This document shows, one piece after another, positions 34,483-43,977 of a stretch of 64,000 bases of DNA (the stretch's first letter is position 1; every line of letters starts with the position of its first letter). Where the stretch lies: the NCBI GenBank assembly GCA_008727115.1, contig CP044131.1, forward strand, positions 2,356,001 to 2,420,000, given 5' to 3'. Made by a program: the position numbers and the translations under genes. The DNA comes from Comamonas testosteroni (lineage in GTDB: Bacteria; Pseudomonadota; Gammaproteobacteria; Burkholderiales; Burkholderiaceae_C). A model generated the notes under the pieces. It was not told the DNA's origin. It searched no databases and saw only the letters and a list, made by a program, of their open reading frames with translations.

Positions 34483-35688
34483 ATGCCTTCACAGCCATCT
34501 GCTGCCCAACGCCTGCGCGCGGCAGCGTACTCTGGACGCCAAGACTTTCGTCAACATGGCGGCCGCGTCTCTGGTCCTGGCACAGCCACATCCGACTCTA
34601 TCCCCGCTCAGCTCTCCGATGGTGAGTTTGTTCTGCCTGCAGATACCGTCAAGGCGGTGGGCGAGCAGCGCTTGCGTGCTCTGGTCAAAGGCACACACCA
34701 GCCCAGCCGAAAGCCCAAACGCAGCAACCATCTGGCAGATGGAGGCATGCCGGAAGTCCCCAACAAGCCTAAAGCATCCAATTTTGGAGATGCCGCAGCA
34801 GCGACCATCAACCCTGATGTGACACTACTGCAGCCGGTGCGCGACGCCGCCAGTCAGATTCCGACTGATGGCTACCCAATTTCCCCAAAGCCTGACGGCT
34901 CTCAAAATGCTTGGAGCAATACGGAGCTGGGGCGCAATGTGTCGAACACGATGGCGGCTCTGCCCGGCATCGGTGGCGTCGGCCGTGTGGCAGCCACAGG
35001 GGGTGCACTCAGCAAAGGCATCAATGCTGGCGCTGGTGCAGTAGATGCTGCCAGTCGCCTGCGGGTTGCCGGTGGTGGCATGTTGCCTGGCGTGGGCATG
35101 GGCGCGGCAGCCGCTGCGGCATCGCCCGCCAGTTCTGCCCCTCCTGCCACGAGTCCAGCCAACGCGGCCATTGACCCAGATCCCACGCCTGCCACAGCAT
35201 CTCTCACACCAGGCTCCGCACCCATGGGCAATGTGACACGAGTAGGCAACTCGTACTCTGGCACCAATATCACAGGCGATGTAAGTATCAACGGCCGCGC
35301 GCTTGGCAGTGGTGGTGGGCCCATCAGTGCCCAAAACATGGCAGCAGCCAACAACTTGGCCCTAAGAGAGGGAGAAGCCAGCGTCGTGCGCACAGGCCTT
35401 GACGGCCAGGCTGCCGGCTCTGAGGCTGGCGCTCAGTTCTCTGCGCCTACTGTTGCTCACAGCGGCAACGACTGGGCAGCGCGCCAGCGCCTGAAGGATC
35501 TGGAGACTTCAGCCAGCTCCATCACCAACCGTGCAGAGTGGCGTAGTGGTAGTAGCGAGCCGGCATGGGGCTCACGCAAAGCACAAGGGATCAATGACCC
35601 GGACGGAAAGATCGCGCGTTTCAACGCGGCCTTGCAGGCTGACTTGGCTGCCCAAGGGAAAGCACCTGAATTGCAGCTCAAGCAATGA
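34483..35688 (+). CDS. Virion protein of unknown function (first part of a split frame?)
   Basis: A 401-residue protein with a Gly/Ala/Ser-rich middle (about 125-250), probably flexible. The N-terminus has SIPAQLSDGEFVLPADTVKA, a segment often seen in phage tail or ejection proteins. Near the C-terminus is GNDWAARQ (328-335) followed by TSASSIT (342-348), shared with the exported protein at 22557. The TGA at 35686 sits at CAA TGA G; skipping one base would fuse it in frame to the next ORF (see 35717). The start follows AAAGGAGCCGAT. Confidence 0.72.
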   Translation: MPSQPSAAQRLRAAAYSGRQDFRQHGGRVSGPGTATSDSIPAQLSDGEFVLPADTVKAVGEQRLRALVKGTHQPSRKPKRSNHLADGGMPEVPNKPKASNFGDAAAATINPDVTLLQPVRDAASQIPTDGYPISPKPDGSQNAWSNTELGRNVSNTMAALPGIGGVGRVAATGGALSKGINAGAGAVDAASRLRVAGGGMLPGVGMGAAAAAASPASSAPPATSPANAAIDPDPTPATASLTPGSAPMGNVTRVGNSYSGTNITGDVSINGRALGSGGGPISAQNMAAANNLALREGEASVVRTGLDGQAAGSEAGAQFSAPTVAHSGNDWAARQRLKDLETSASSITNRAEWRSGSSEPAWGSRKAQGINDPDGKIARFNAALQADLAAQGKAPELQLKQ

Positions 35689-35716
35689 GATCAATGCAGG
35701 CCTGCAGCGCACAGCC

Positions 35717-36145
35717 ATGGCCGAGGCCGGCGCCAATACACGCGAAGCTGGCCGCAATGCGGTAGATCGCGGCCGACTGGCGCTCGACTCCAGCACACAG
35801 GCGATCAAGAACCGCAGCCTTGAGCGCATTGACAGTGCCCAGCAGGAATACCTCAACGCAGACACTGCGCAGGCCCGCACCACCGCCGCCGACCGACTGC
35901 GCGCGCTCAGCGGGCAACGTGAGGAAAGCCCATGGAAGGGTATCGCCACTCGGGGCGAACGCCGCAAGGATGGCTCCGAGGCCGAGGGCGGCTTCTCTCT
36001 GTACAACACCCAAACGGGCGAAATACGTGACGCGAGCCTACAGCCTCCAGCCATTCCCGCGCCACCTGAAGGTACCCGTGTACTGGGCAAAGACGGCCGC
36101 ACTTACGAAGTGCGCAACGGCCAACCTGTCTTGGTAGGAAACTGA
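35717..36145 (+). CDS. Virion protein, possible frameshift continuation of 34483
   Basis: 142 residues from ATG 35717. The same frame is open leftward across the preceding TGA and reads NEINAGLQRTAMAEAG, so this is the +1 continuation of the upstream protein. A long helix (GRLALDSSTQAIKNRSLERI) leads to a C-terminal beta part with GKDGRTYEVRNGQPVLVGN. Whether the two are one frameshifted 540-residue protein, a recent frameshift mutation or two overlapping genes is unresolved. The stop is 3 bp before the next gene. Confidence 0.62.
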   Translation: MAEAGANTREAGRNAVDRGRLALDSSTQAIKNRSLERIDSAQQEYLNADTAQARTTAADRLRALSGQREESPWKGIATRGERRKDGSEAEGGFSLYNTQTGEIRDASLQPPAIPAPPEGTRVLGKDGRTYEVRNGQPVLVGN

Positions 36146-36147
36146 AC

Positions 36148-39100
36148 ATGAGTCAAGTGAACTGGGGCGACTTCACGCCCATCAGCAACGGCAGCAACCC
36201 TGTGGCCACAAGCGGCGAGACCGACTGGAGCCAGTTCGCCATCATCCCCAAGGCCACCGCTGGCCAGCGCCTGCGCGATTTGGGTACCGCCTTCCTTGGT
36301 GGTGCCGTAGGCGCGACAAAGGCCATCTCCGATGCGGCGGGTGCGAACAATGCAGCGTCTCGTGGACTGGGTGCCGCACAAGATAGCGTACAAGGCTGGC
36401 TAAGCCCCGAGCGTCAGGCGGAAAAAGCTAACCGGGCACAGCTGATCAAGGAGGCTGAGCAAAGCGGCTCTGGCTGGCGCGAGTTTGCCGCCAATGCGGC
36501 TGGGGTGATTGAGGCACCATTCAGCACAGCAGCGGAAGCAGCTGGCTCTATCGTGCCAGTGGCAGCAGCCATGCTGACTCCCACAGGCCGTAGCGCAGCA
36601 GCTTCGCGCCTGCTGGGTGCAGGACTAGGCGCAGCCCAAGGAGCAGGCTCCGTCAAGGGGTCGATCTACGACGCTGTGCGTGATAACAAACTGCAGCAGG
36701 GCGCGACAGAAGCCCAGGCCAGCGCCGCTGCAGATGCGGCCCAGAGCTATGGAGGCGCCAACACCGCCAATATTGCCGTGGGCGCAGGCCTGGGCGCACT
36801 GACCAGCACCACCGGTGTAGAGAACGTGATTCAGCGCGCTGTCACTGGCAAGGCTGCCATGGGCGGCTCCAACGCTTTGCGACGCATTGGCATGGGGGCG
36901 GTGACAGAGGGCGTGCCCGAAGCTATTCAAGGCGGGCAAGAGCGCATGGCCTCCAACGTGGCGCTGCAAAACGAAGGTGTTGACGTGCCGACATGGCAAG
37001 GGGTGGTTGGTCAGGCTACAACCGAAGGGCTCGCCGGTAGCCTGTTGGGTGGTGCGAGCAATGGGGCATCGCGCGGTCCTCGCGCCCAGCCTTCACCTCA
37101 GCCTGCCGCAGACCCTATGGCCCCCCAGGGCGCCACCACAATGACTGCTGGCCAGCCCGCCCCCCCTGCTCCCGATCCCGCGCGGCCAGAATTGCTGCAC
37201 CCCGATGATTTTCCAGAAACAGGGGCTGAGCCAAGCACAGCCACGGCTGCACCAGCAACACCTGTCCCAGAAGAGGATCGCGGCCCCTTCTCTCGCGTGC
37301 TGCGCCGTGAGGTTGATCGTGCAGCAGTAGCCAGCATGAAACTGCAGGATCCAGTGCCTGAGGCTGCAGCACCTGTGCCATCCCTCACTGAGCAAATGGC
37401 AAACCTGTCCGCTGATGAGCGCGTGCAAGCAGACATTCTGTTTGGGCAAATCAACGACCCTGCCACTCCAGAGGGAGTGCGTCGCTTTCGCCGTGGCGAG
37501 CTGCAAAGTATTTTGGACGCCAATGCCAAAAGGCTGCAGGCGGAGTCGATCACTGCGACTGACACTGAAAGCTATGGAGCACTTGTGCGCGGCTTCGATG
37601 CCCGTACCCCTGTTGACACTCAGGTGCTCCGACAAGCGCGCGGCTTGGAACTGGCTCCGCAGGAAAGCCCACAGCCAATTTATGAGGGAGGCATGGACTT
37701 CACTCCTGAGCCAGCCGCCTCTGCACCCGGTCTGTTTCAAGCGGAAATAGATCAGCTGGCGCTGGCGGATGACCTGGTGCCAGGAGCACCCATGGCGCTC
37801 AATCGCGCGCACGCTCTGCGAACTGAGGCTCAAGCCCAAGGCTTGCCGGTCACGGTGGTGCCGCATGCAAGCGGACGCGGCTACGCCGTGCAGCCGACAG
37901 CCAGACTGACTTCCACTGTGCAAACTCAAATGCCACAAGTAGAAAGCTGGGCCAGCCTGCCCTATGACAAGACGCCCTCTGGACGCGTGATGGTTGACCC
38001 ACAGGGCATGGCGACTAGGGAGCGCGTGGCGGAAATGGAGGCTCGCACCCAGCAAGAGCAGGTTGCAGCAGAGAGCATGCGTCAAAGTCGCGCCGAGATG
38101 GGCGTGGGCAAGCTGACCATAAGACCAAGACCCACAACCACCAGCGGTGAAGAAGTGAGTGGCAGCAGTGTCGGTGGTGAGTGGCGTACTGACGCTGATC
38201 CAGTAGAGACGGTAAGCGGTCAGTTGCCAGATTCGAAATCCCCAAAAAAATCACTCCAAGAGCATACAGATAAAGCGCAGGCAGCTATCGAAAGTGAAGC
38301 AAACATTTCACCTTCAACGCCTTCCAGCCAAGCATCCGCTCAACAAGATTCACAGACTATGGGTGATGCCAAGCCGTTCGCAGCCGAGACTGGAACGCTG
38401 GGAATCCCGCGCGCTGACATGCCCCAGGTGCCTACGGCCAGCCATGGCGGTCTGGTCAAGCACCTGAATGCCCAGGGCATTGCCCACGAAACCAAGACCG
38501 TGGACGCGGCAGACCTCAAGCCCACGCAGGCCGAGTATTCGCCGTCCAAGGTGGAGGCCGCCAAGAGCGCCACCGGCAACCGCGCGGTGATTGTTTCCAG
38601 TGACGGCCACATCATCGACGGCCACCATCAGGCAGTCGCGGCAGCCGAGGAAGGCAAGCAGGTCAAGGCCATCGTGCTGGATGCACCGGTTGACCAGGCG
38701 CTGGCGGCGGTGAAGGCTTCGCCCAGCGCGACCCAAAAGCAGTCCACAAGAGCCAGTACAAGCGCCCCCAATCCAACAGCCGACCTTCATGAAGACGATA
38801 TTCCCTTCAGTCGAAGCGCCAAGGTGCAGCCCAGTTACTCTCCCGCCGCCCGCCAAGAGGCAGTGCGCGCTGTGGAGGGGACGGCAGATGCCATTCGCAA
38901 GGCATGGGCAAACGGCCCCGAAGTGATCGTCGCCTTTGACATGCAAGACCCGGTAGTGCCAGAGAGTGCACGTCGCGCCGACTTGAAACAGCGCAGCGGT
39001 GGCGCCCACGGCGCGCCAGAGGGCTTCTATTACAAAGGCAAGGTGTATCTGATGGCGTCCAAGCTCAAGACGCCTAATGATGCTGCCCGAGTTTTATTCC

Positions 39101-42100
39101 ATGAGGCCTTGGGCCACCATGGCCTGCGCGGACTGTTCGGCAAAGAACTGGGACAGATCCTGAATCAGGTGGCCACCATGCGCAAGGCGGAGGTGGATGC
39201 CAAGGTCAAGGAATATGGGCTGCGTGGTGTGAACAAGCTCGACCGCCGTGCGGCTGCGGAGGAAGTGCTGGCCGAGATGGCGCAGGCCACGCCCCAGATT
39301 GCCTTTGTGCGCCGTGCTGTCGCGGCCATTCGCACTTGGCTGCGCGCCAACGTGCCGGGCTTCAAGTCGCTGGCGCTGACCGATGCGGAGCTGATTCGCA
39401 ACTACATCCTGCCAGCACGGGCTTGGGTTGAACGCGGCGGCAAACCGAGAGGTGGCGAAAGTCAACCAGTTGCCTCTGCCTTTAGTCGCAGCCCCATGAA
39501 GTCCACGGATTCCAATATCAACCGTGGCCGAGATGCGCTGGCTCGGGCCATCAACGAGCAAACCACTGTGCACCGGGCAATGTTTCGCAATGGTCTTGGG
39601 TGGGTCGATTTTGTATGGGGCAGCGAGGGACAGGTGAAGGCTTCTGGCAAAACAAAAGGAGCCATGGGCCTGAGCCACATTCTTGAAGCCCGCCAACGCA
39701 AGGACGGACTGAGCGAGCAAGAAAGTATCCAATTCCTGAACGATGTGGTGGAGACCATTGCCCAGGGCACTGAATTTAGCCGTGCTGAGCTTGCACCAAC
39801 AATTCGTGTCGGGGTCGAGCATCAAAACACTATCGTCTGGATGACCAAGCGCGATGGTAGCAATGCATGGGTGGTGACCGGATACGAAAAAGTCCCCAGT
39901 GGCACAGCCGCGGGGAGAGCCACGACTGAGCCTACACATCAAGTCGCTTCGCTTACCCGCGACAGGATGGAGGGGACGAATCGGATTGTGGACGAAAGCG
40001 CCAACGATGGCAATGTGATGTTCAGCCGCTCCAAAGTGGCCGATGCCGTAGGCAATGCCATCAAAGGTGTGACCATCACCAGCATCAAGCAGCATGCTGG
40101 TTTCAAAGCGACCGACTACATGGGGCTGGCGCTGCAGACCTTGGGCCGCCGTCAGCTGACAGAGATTTACAAGCCCATGCTGCCTCAACTGCAGCGTTAC
40201 AGCGACCTGATGGCCCAGATGGATGCAGACAAGAACGAGGCCGGGGCTGGGGCCGATGAGTTGGCGACTGACTGGGGCAAGCTCAAGGACGAGCGCGAGT
40301 TGGCTGAGCTGATGCACGATGCCACGCTGGCCCAGATGGATCCTGCCAAGCCCTATGTGGAAGGCGACAAGAAAGCGGACTATCAGGCGCTGCGCCAGCG
40401 CTATGAGGGTCTGACTCCAGAGGCCCGCGAGGTTTACGCCAAGGCGCGCGACTCCTACAGCGAGCATATGCGTGATGTGCGCACTGCCATCAAGGAGCGG
40501 ATTGATCGCAGCGGCATGACCGGTGAGCGCAAGCAGAACATGCTCAGGGCCATGGAGGATGATTTCTTCGGGCGCGTCAAAGGCGTGTATTTCCCTCTGG
40601 CCCGCTTCGGCCAGTACGTGGTGGTGGTCAAGAACGAGAGTGGCAAGGCTGTGAACGTCAGCCGCGCGGAGACCATGGCCGAGGCCAGCGAGCTCCAGGG
40701 GCGCCTGCGCGATGCCTATGCAGACCAGCGCGGCTTTACCGTGGGCAAGGTGCTCAAGGCCAAGGAGTTTGTGGCCGACCGCGACACCGTGGGCAGCGGC
40801 TTTATGCAGCAGCTGTATGGCCTGCTGGACAAGCAAGGTATGGAGACCAAGCAGCGCGCCGAGCTGGAGGATGCGTTGGGGCAGTTGTATCTTTCCTCGA
40901 TGCCTGACATGAGCTGGGCCAAGCATGGCATTCACCGCAAGGGCATGGCCGGCTTCAGCCAGGATGCGCGCCGCGCCTTTGCCCAGAACACTTTCCACGG
41001 TGCCCGCTACCTGGCCAAGCTACGCTATTCCGACCGCCTTCAGGATGAGCTGACCGATATGGACAAGCACATCAGCGAGCACGATGGGGATGCCAGCTAC
41101 AACTCTGTGCGCGCCCGCCAGGTGCTGGACGAGATGGTCAAGCGCCATGACTCGGCCATGAACCCGGACGGCAACCCGCTTTCCACCGCTCTGACCAGCC
41201 TCGGGTTTATCTTCCACCTGGGCTTGAGCCCCGCCTCTGCCATGGTCAACCTGACGCAGACCGCGCTGGTGGCCTACCCAGTAATGGGCGCCAAATGGGG
41301 TTATGCCAAGGCCAGTGCAGCGCTGCTTAGAGCCAGCAAGGAAGCTGTGCGCGGAAAAAATGACATTACGGCGGCCTTGAATGCCGATGAACGTGCGGCC
41401 TATGACGAGGCCGTGCGTGCCGGCGTCATCGATGTGACGATGGCCCATGACCTGGCCGGCATTGCCCAGGGTGAAGACCATGGAGTGATGTGGAAGCTGC
41501 GCCCCGTCATGAGGTATGCAAGCGCTCTATTCCACCACGCCGAGAAGTTCAACCGCCAAGCCACGTTTGTGGCTGCCTACCGGCTAGCGCGCGATGCTGG
41601 CGCTGGTCACCAGCAGGCCTATGCGGATGCAGTCAAAGCGACCTATGACGGTCATTTCGACTACAGCTCCAACAACCGCCCACGCATCATGCAGGGCAAT
41701 GCGGCGCGCGTGCTCCTGCTGTTCAAACAGTTCAGCCAGAACATGATCTATACCCTGGTGCGCTCCGCTCAACAGTCACTGAAGGCCGAAACGCCAGCGG
41801 CTCGCCGTGAGGCACGCAAGATGCTGGCCGGCTTGCTGACCATGCATGCCATGGCCGCCGGCACGCTGGGTCTTCCTCTTGTGGGCCCCCTGCTCTCTGC
41901 GGCATCCATGCTGGGCGGTAGCGACGATGAACCTTGGGACGCACAGGTGGCACTGCAAAACCTGCTGGCCGACACCTTTGGCCAGAAAACCGCCGAGGTG
42001 CTGGCCCACGGCCTGTCGCGCCTGACTCCAGGCGATATTTCTGGCCGCGTGGGCCTCAACCAGCTGATCTTTCCGGATATTCAGGAGGGGCTGGAAGGCC

Positions 42101-42672
42101 AGCGCCTGGCGGAATCTGCCATGGCAGCCGCGCTCGGCCCTGTCGCTGGCATTGGCGTCAATGTGCTCAAGGGAGTGCAGGAAATCAGTGAAGGTCATTA
42201 CCTGCGCGGACTGGAGTCCATGTTGCCGTCGTTCCTGCGCGCACCGGCGAAGGCTATCCGCTATGGCACTGAGGGCGTCAAAGACAAGTCTGGCGTGGTC
42301 ATCATGGATGAAGTGGACTTCCCGGCCATAGTCAGCCAGTCCCTTGGTTTCTCGCCATCGGAGGTTCGCCTTGCCTATGAAGGCAAGAGCGCGATCGCCC
42401 AACATGACAGGGCACTGCAGGCGCGACGCTCCACCCTCATGGATCAGTACGCCATGGCCACTATGGCAAGTGATGAGGAGGGACAAGCCGAGGCGCGCGA
42501 AGCCATCGAGCAGTTCAATGACAAAAACCCGAATCGCGCCATCAGGCCTTTGCAGCTGGCTCAAAGCATGCGCATGCGACTGAAGCGCATCGAGCAAGCA
42601 GAGTCAGGCGTCTACCTCCCGAACCGCCGCCGCGACTCCTTGGATGAGGGTCGCTTTGCCATGCAAGAGTGA
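36148..42672 (+). CDS. Polyvalent virion protein, 2174 residues (PLxRFG type)
   Basis: A giant multidomain protein. In order: an N-terminal small-residue-rich helical region (to about 310); a ParB-like segment with VIVSSDGHIIDGHHQ (around D824); a metallopeptidase-like HEALGHHGL (from H985) with a later EEVLAEMAQ; a barnase/EndoU-like nuclease segment (about 1120-1260, GWVDFVWGSEGQ and NTIVWMTKRDG); the PLARFG motif (1483-1488) in its long domain; and a helical C-terminal region. Four F-S-R sites (F381, F887, F1112, F1292) lie between regions. Such polyvalent proteins are injected with phage DNA and are thought to fight host defences. Individual catalytic activity is inferred. Confidence 0.85.
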   Translation: MSQVNWGDFTPISNGSNPVATSGETDWSQFAIIPKATAGQRLRDLGTAFLGGAVGATKAISDAAGANNAASRGLGAAQDSVQGWLSPERQAEKANRAQLIKEAEQSGSGWREFAANAAGVIEAPFSTAAEAAGSIVPVAAAMLTPTGRSAAASRLLGAGLGAAQGAGSVKGSIYDAVRDNKLQQGATEAQASAAADAAQSYGGANTANIAVGAGLGALTSTTGVENVIQRAVTGKAAMGGSNALRRIGMGAVTEGVPEAIQGGQERMASNVALQNEGVDVPTWQGVVGQATTEGLAGSLLGGASNGASRGPRAQPSPQPAADPMAPQGATTMTAGQPAPPAPDPARPELLHPDDFPETGAEPSTATAAPATPVPEEDRGPFSRVLRREVDRAAVASMKLQDPVPEAAAPVPSLTEQMANLSADERVQADILFGQINDPATPEGVRRFRRGELQSILDANAKRLQAESITATDTESYGALVRGFDARTPVDTQVLRQARGLELAPQESPQPIYEGGMDFTPEPAASAPGLFQAEIDQLALADDLVPGAPMALNRAHALRTEAQAQGLPVTVVPHASGRGYAVQPTARLTSTVQTQMPQVESWASLPYDKTPSGRVMVDPQGMATRERVAEMEARTQQEQVAAESMRQSRAEMGVGKLTIRPRPTTTSGEEVSGSSVGGEWRTDADPVETVSGQLPDSKSPKKSLQEHTDKAQAAIESEANISPSTPSSQASAQQDSQTMGDAKPFAAETGTLGIPRADMPQVPTASHGGLVKHLNAQGIAHETKTVDAADLKPTQAEYSPSKVEAAKSATGNRAVIVSSDGHIIDGHHQAVAAAEEGKQVKAIVLDAPVDQALAAVKASPSATQKQSTRASTSAPNPTADLHEDDIPFSRSAKVQPSYSPAARQEAVRAVEGTADAIRKAWANGPEVIVAFDMQDPVVPESARRADLKQRSGGAHGAPEGFYYKGKVYLMASKLKTPNDAARVLFHEALGHHGLRGLFGKELGQILNQVATMRKAEVDAKVKEYGLRGVNKLDRRAAAEEVLAEMAQATPQIAFVRRAVAAIRTWLRANVPGFKSLALTDAELIRNYILPARAWVERGGKPRGGESQPVASAFSRSPMKSTDSNINRGRDALARAINEQTTVHRAMFRNGLGWVDFVWGSEGQVKASGKTKGAMGLSHILEARQRKDGLSEQESIQFLNDVVETIAQGTEFSRAELAPTIRVGVEHQNTIVWMTKRDGSNAWVVTGYEKVPSGTAAGRATTEPTHQVASLTRDRMEGTNRIVDESANDGNVMFSRSKVADAVGNAIKGVTITSIKQHAGFKATDYMGLALQTLGRRQLTEIYKPMLPQLQRYSDLMAQMDADKNEAGAGADELATDWGKLKDERELAELMHDATLAQMDPAKPYVEGDKKADYQALRQRYEGLTPEAREVYAKARDSYSEHMRDVRTAIKERIDRSGMTGERKQNMLRAMEDDFFGRVKGVYFPLARFGQYVVVVKNESGKAVNVSRAETMAEASELQGRLRDAYADQRGFTVGKVLKAKEFVADRDTVGSGFMQQLYGLLDKQGMETKQRAELEDALGQLYLSSMPDMSWAKHGIHRKGMAGFSQDARRAFAQNTFHGARYLAKLRYSDRLQDELTDMDKHISEHDGDASYNSVRARQVLDEMVKRHDSAMNPDGNPLSTALTSLGFIFHLGLSPASAMVNLTQTALVAYPVMGAKWGYAKASAALLRASKEAVRGKNDITAALNADERAAYDEAVRAGVIDVTMAHDLAGIAQGEDHGVMWKLRPVMRYASALFHHAEKFNRQATFVAAYRLARDAGAGHQQAYADAVKATYDGHFDYSSNNRPRIMQGNAARVLLLFKQFSQNMIYTLVRSAQQSLKAETPAARREARKMLAGLLTMHAMAAGTLGLPLVGPLLSAASMLGGSDDEPWDAQVALQNLLADTFGQKTAEVLAHGLSRLTPGDISGRVGLNQLIFPDIQEGLEGQRLAESAMAAALGPVAGIGVNVLKGVQEISEGHYLRGLESMLPSFLRAPAKAIRYGTEGVKDKSGVVIMDEVDFPAIVSQSLGFSPSEVRLAYEGKSAIAQHDRALQARRSTLMDQYAMATMASDEEGQAEAREAIEQFNDKNPNRAIRPLQLAQSMRMRLKRIEQAESGVYLPNRRRDSLDEGRFAMQE

Positions 42673-42697
42673 GTCGGAGAAGTGCACCGACAACATC

Positions 42698-42721
42698 AAG
42701 GGGCGCTTCTGCCCCTTTTTG
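42698..42721 (+). terminator. Terminator after the polyvalent gene
   Basis: AAGGGGC (42698-42704) pairs with GCCCCTT (42711-42717) around a 6-base loop; the T-run TTTTTG follows. It ends the late operon. Confidence 0.85.
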
Positions 42722-42865
42722 TTTGGAGCGCTTAAGAGCAAGCTATTCCAAGCGGCAGCAAACGCCCCTGAGCTGCCACTCGTATTTCAGAAGTTGCAGC
42801 AGAAAAGCGGCCACTCAACGTAGAAGAAGCTCCCTTTCTACAACGTGTCCGATTCGACGAATCTG

Positions 42866-43627
42866 TTACTGGTCTTCAGCGCGCGCGCCATACTTTTTCT
42901 CCACGTCACGCTTGATGGCGCCAGAAACTTTCTTGAGCCTTGCGAGCGCCAAAGAAAAATACGCCTCATCAACGGCAATCTTCTCACCTAGATTGCCGCG
43001 CGCTTTGGCACCCGCCTTTTCAAGGTAGATAGCGTTGATGATGCCGTTGTTGTGTACCACCAAATCGCGCGTCGCAGCAACCTCGTAGTAGTCAACGAAG
43101 GAAGGATCATTTTTCACACTCAGGAGCTTGGAAACGTAAGCCATGTATATGCTCGGACGCTGACGGAAGACATTTGAAACATGGTCGAAAAGTACCCGGC
43201 GGACTAACTCCTCTTTGTTCTGCGCTGCCATTAAGTCTTTTGCACTCACACCCGAGCACGCAGGGATGCCTTGCACAACCTCAGTGATCCGCTGCGGGTA
43301 GTAATCCAAGAAGACAATGAGCAGATCGGCGAGAAATGACTCGAACTGTGAGAGCGATCGAACTAGAAAAGACTCAAACAAACCGGTCGATGTGAATCGT
43401 TCGTAGATTTCCTTCAGCTCCTTGTCCGTTCGCTTTGCAAACTTGCGTCGGTCTATGGACGGCACGTAGTAGCGACGGTCCGATTTTGATTGACTGGCTT
43501 CGTAATGAGCACGCGCCTCGACCAACAGAGGCTGAGCCTGCTCAAGGAATATATGGGCATCATTTAATTCCCGTACTATCTTGTTCTGAAGAGAGTAAAT
43601 CTTTCGAGCGAGGGCTTCGTCCGGCAT
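42866..43627 (-). CDS. HEPN-domain-like protein (possible RNase)
   Basis: A 253-residue, largely helical protein. Residues 187-192 are R-D-L-V-V-H in VAATRDLVVHNNGIINAIYL, the R-x4-H pattern of HEPN ribonucleases, and helices before it (SLSQFESFLADLLIVFLDYY) match the family layout. It lies after the late terminator on the opposite strand, a usual place for prophage cargo (moron) genes. It is the third HEPN-like protein in the element. No nucleotidyltransferase or antitoxin partner is adjacent. A defence or toxin role is inferred. Confidence 0.65.
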   Translation of the reverse strand: MPDEALARKIYSLQNKIVRELNDAHIFLEQAQPLLVEARAHYEASQSKSDRRYYVPSIDRRKFAKRTDKELKEIYERFTSTGLFESFLVRSLSQFESFLADLLIVFLDYYPQRITEVVQGIPACSGVSAKDLMAAQNKEELVRRVLFDHVSNVFRQRPSIYMAYVSKLLSVKNDPSFVDYYEVAATRDLVVHNNGIINAIYLEKAGAKARGNLGEKIAVDEAYFSLALARLKKVSGAIKRDVEKKYGARAEDQ

Positions 43628-43977
43628 TGTCTAATGTTGTTGAAACCGATAGCCGCGCTGCTGTAGCCCGCATTGACTGATCTGTCAGAGCGCATTCTCG
43701 TTCAGTTCTAAAAAACCGGTTAGTTCATATACAGCCTCATTTTTTCTATACAAGCAGTCGGCACTTTCGGTCTAACCGTTGAACATGTGCAATGGCTGCT
43801 TGTCATGCTTTCGTCCCCCTAAATTAGCCTTTTGTTAGGGGGAATAGACTCGGCCACTAGGCGAACTTCCAACTGGATCAAGAGCCACATCCGCAATTTC
43901 TGCTTCACGGCAGGAGAAGATTTCCTGGTTGTTGAGAATTTGAGCTCACCCGATTTGGTGAGCGCCAGGCAGCGGCA
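43628..43977. other. Gap between the HEPN-like gene and the antitoxin gene
   Basis: 350 bp without a supported gene. It contains a perfect 9-bp inverted repeat TCCCCCTAA/TTAGGGGGA (43814-43822 and 43835-43843, 12-base loop) without a T-run, and AT-rich sequence (43700-43760) that may hold the HEPN promoter. Confidence 0.5.

Noticed and set aside
39094-40998. 634-residue minus-strand frame opposite the polyvalent gene
   Set aside because: Antisense shadow without a Shine-Dalgarno sequence; the plus-strand protein has recognisable motifs.
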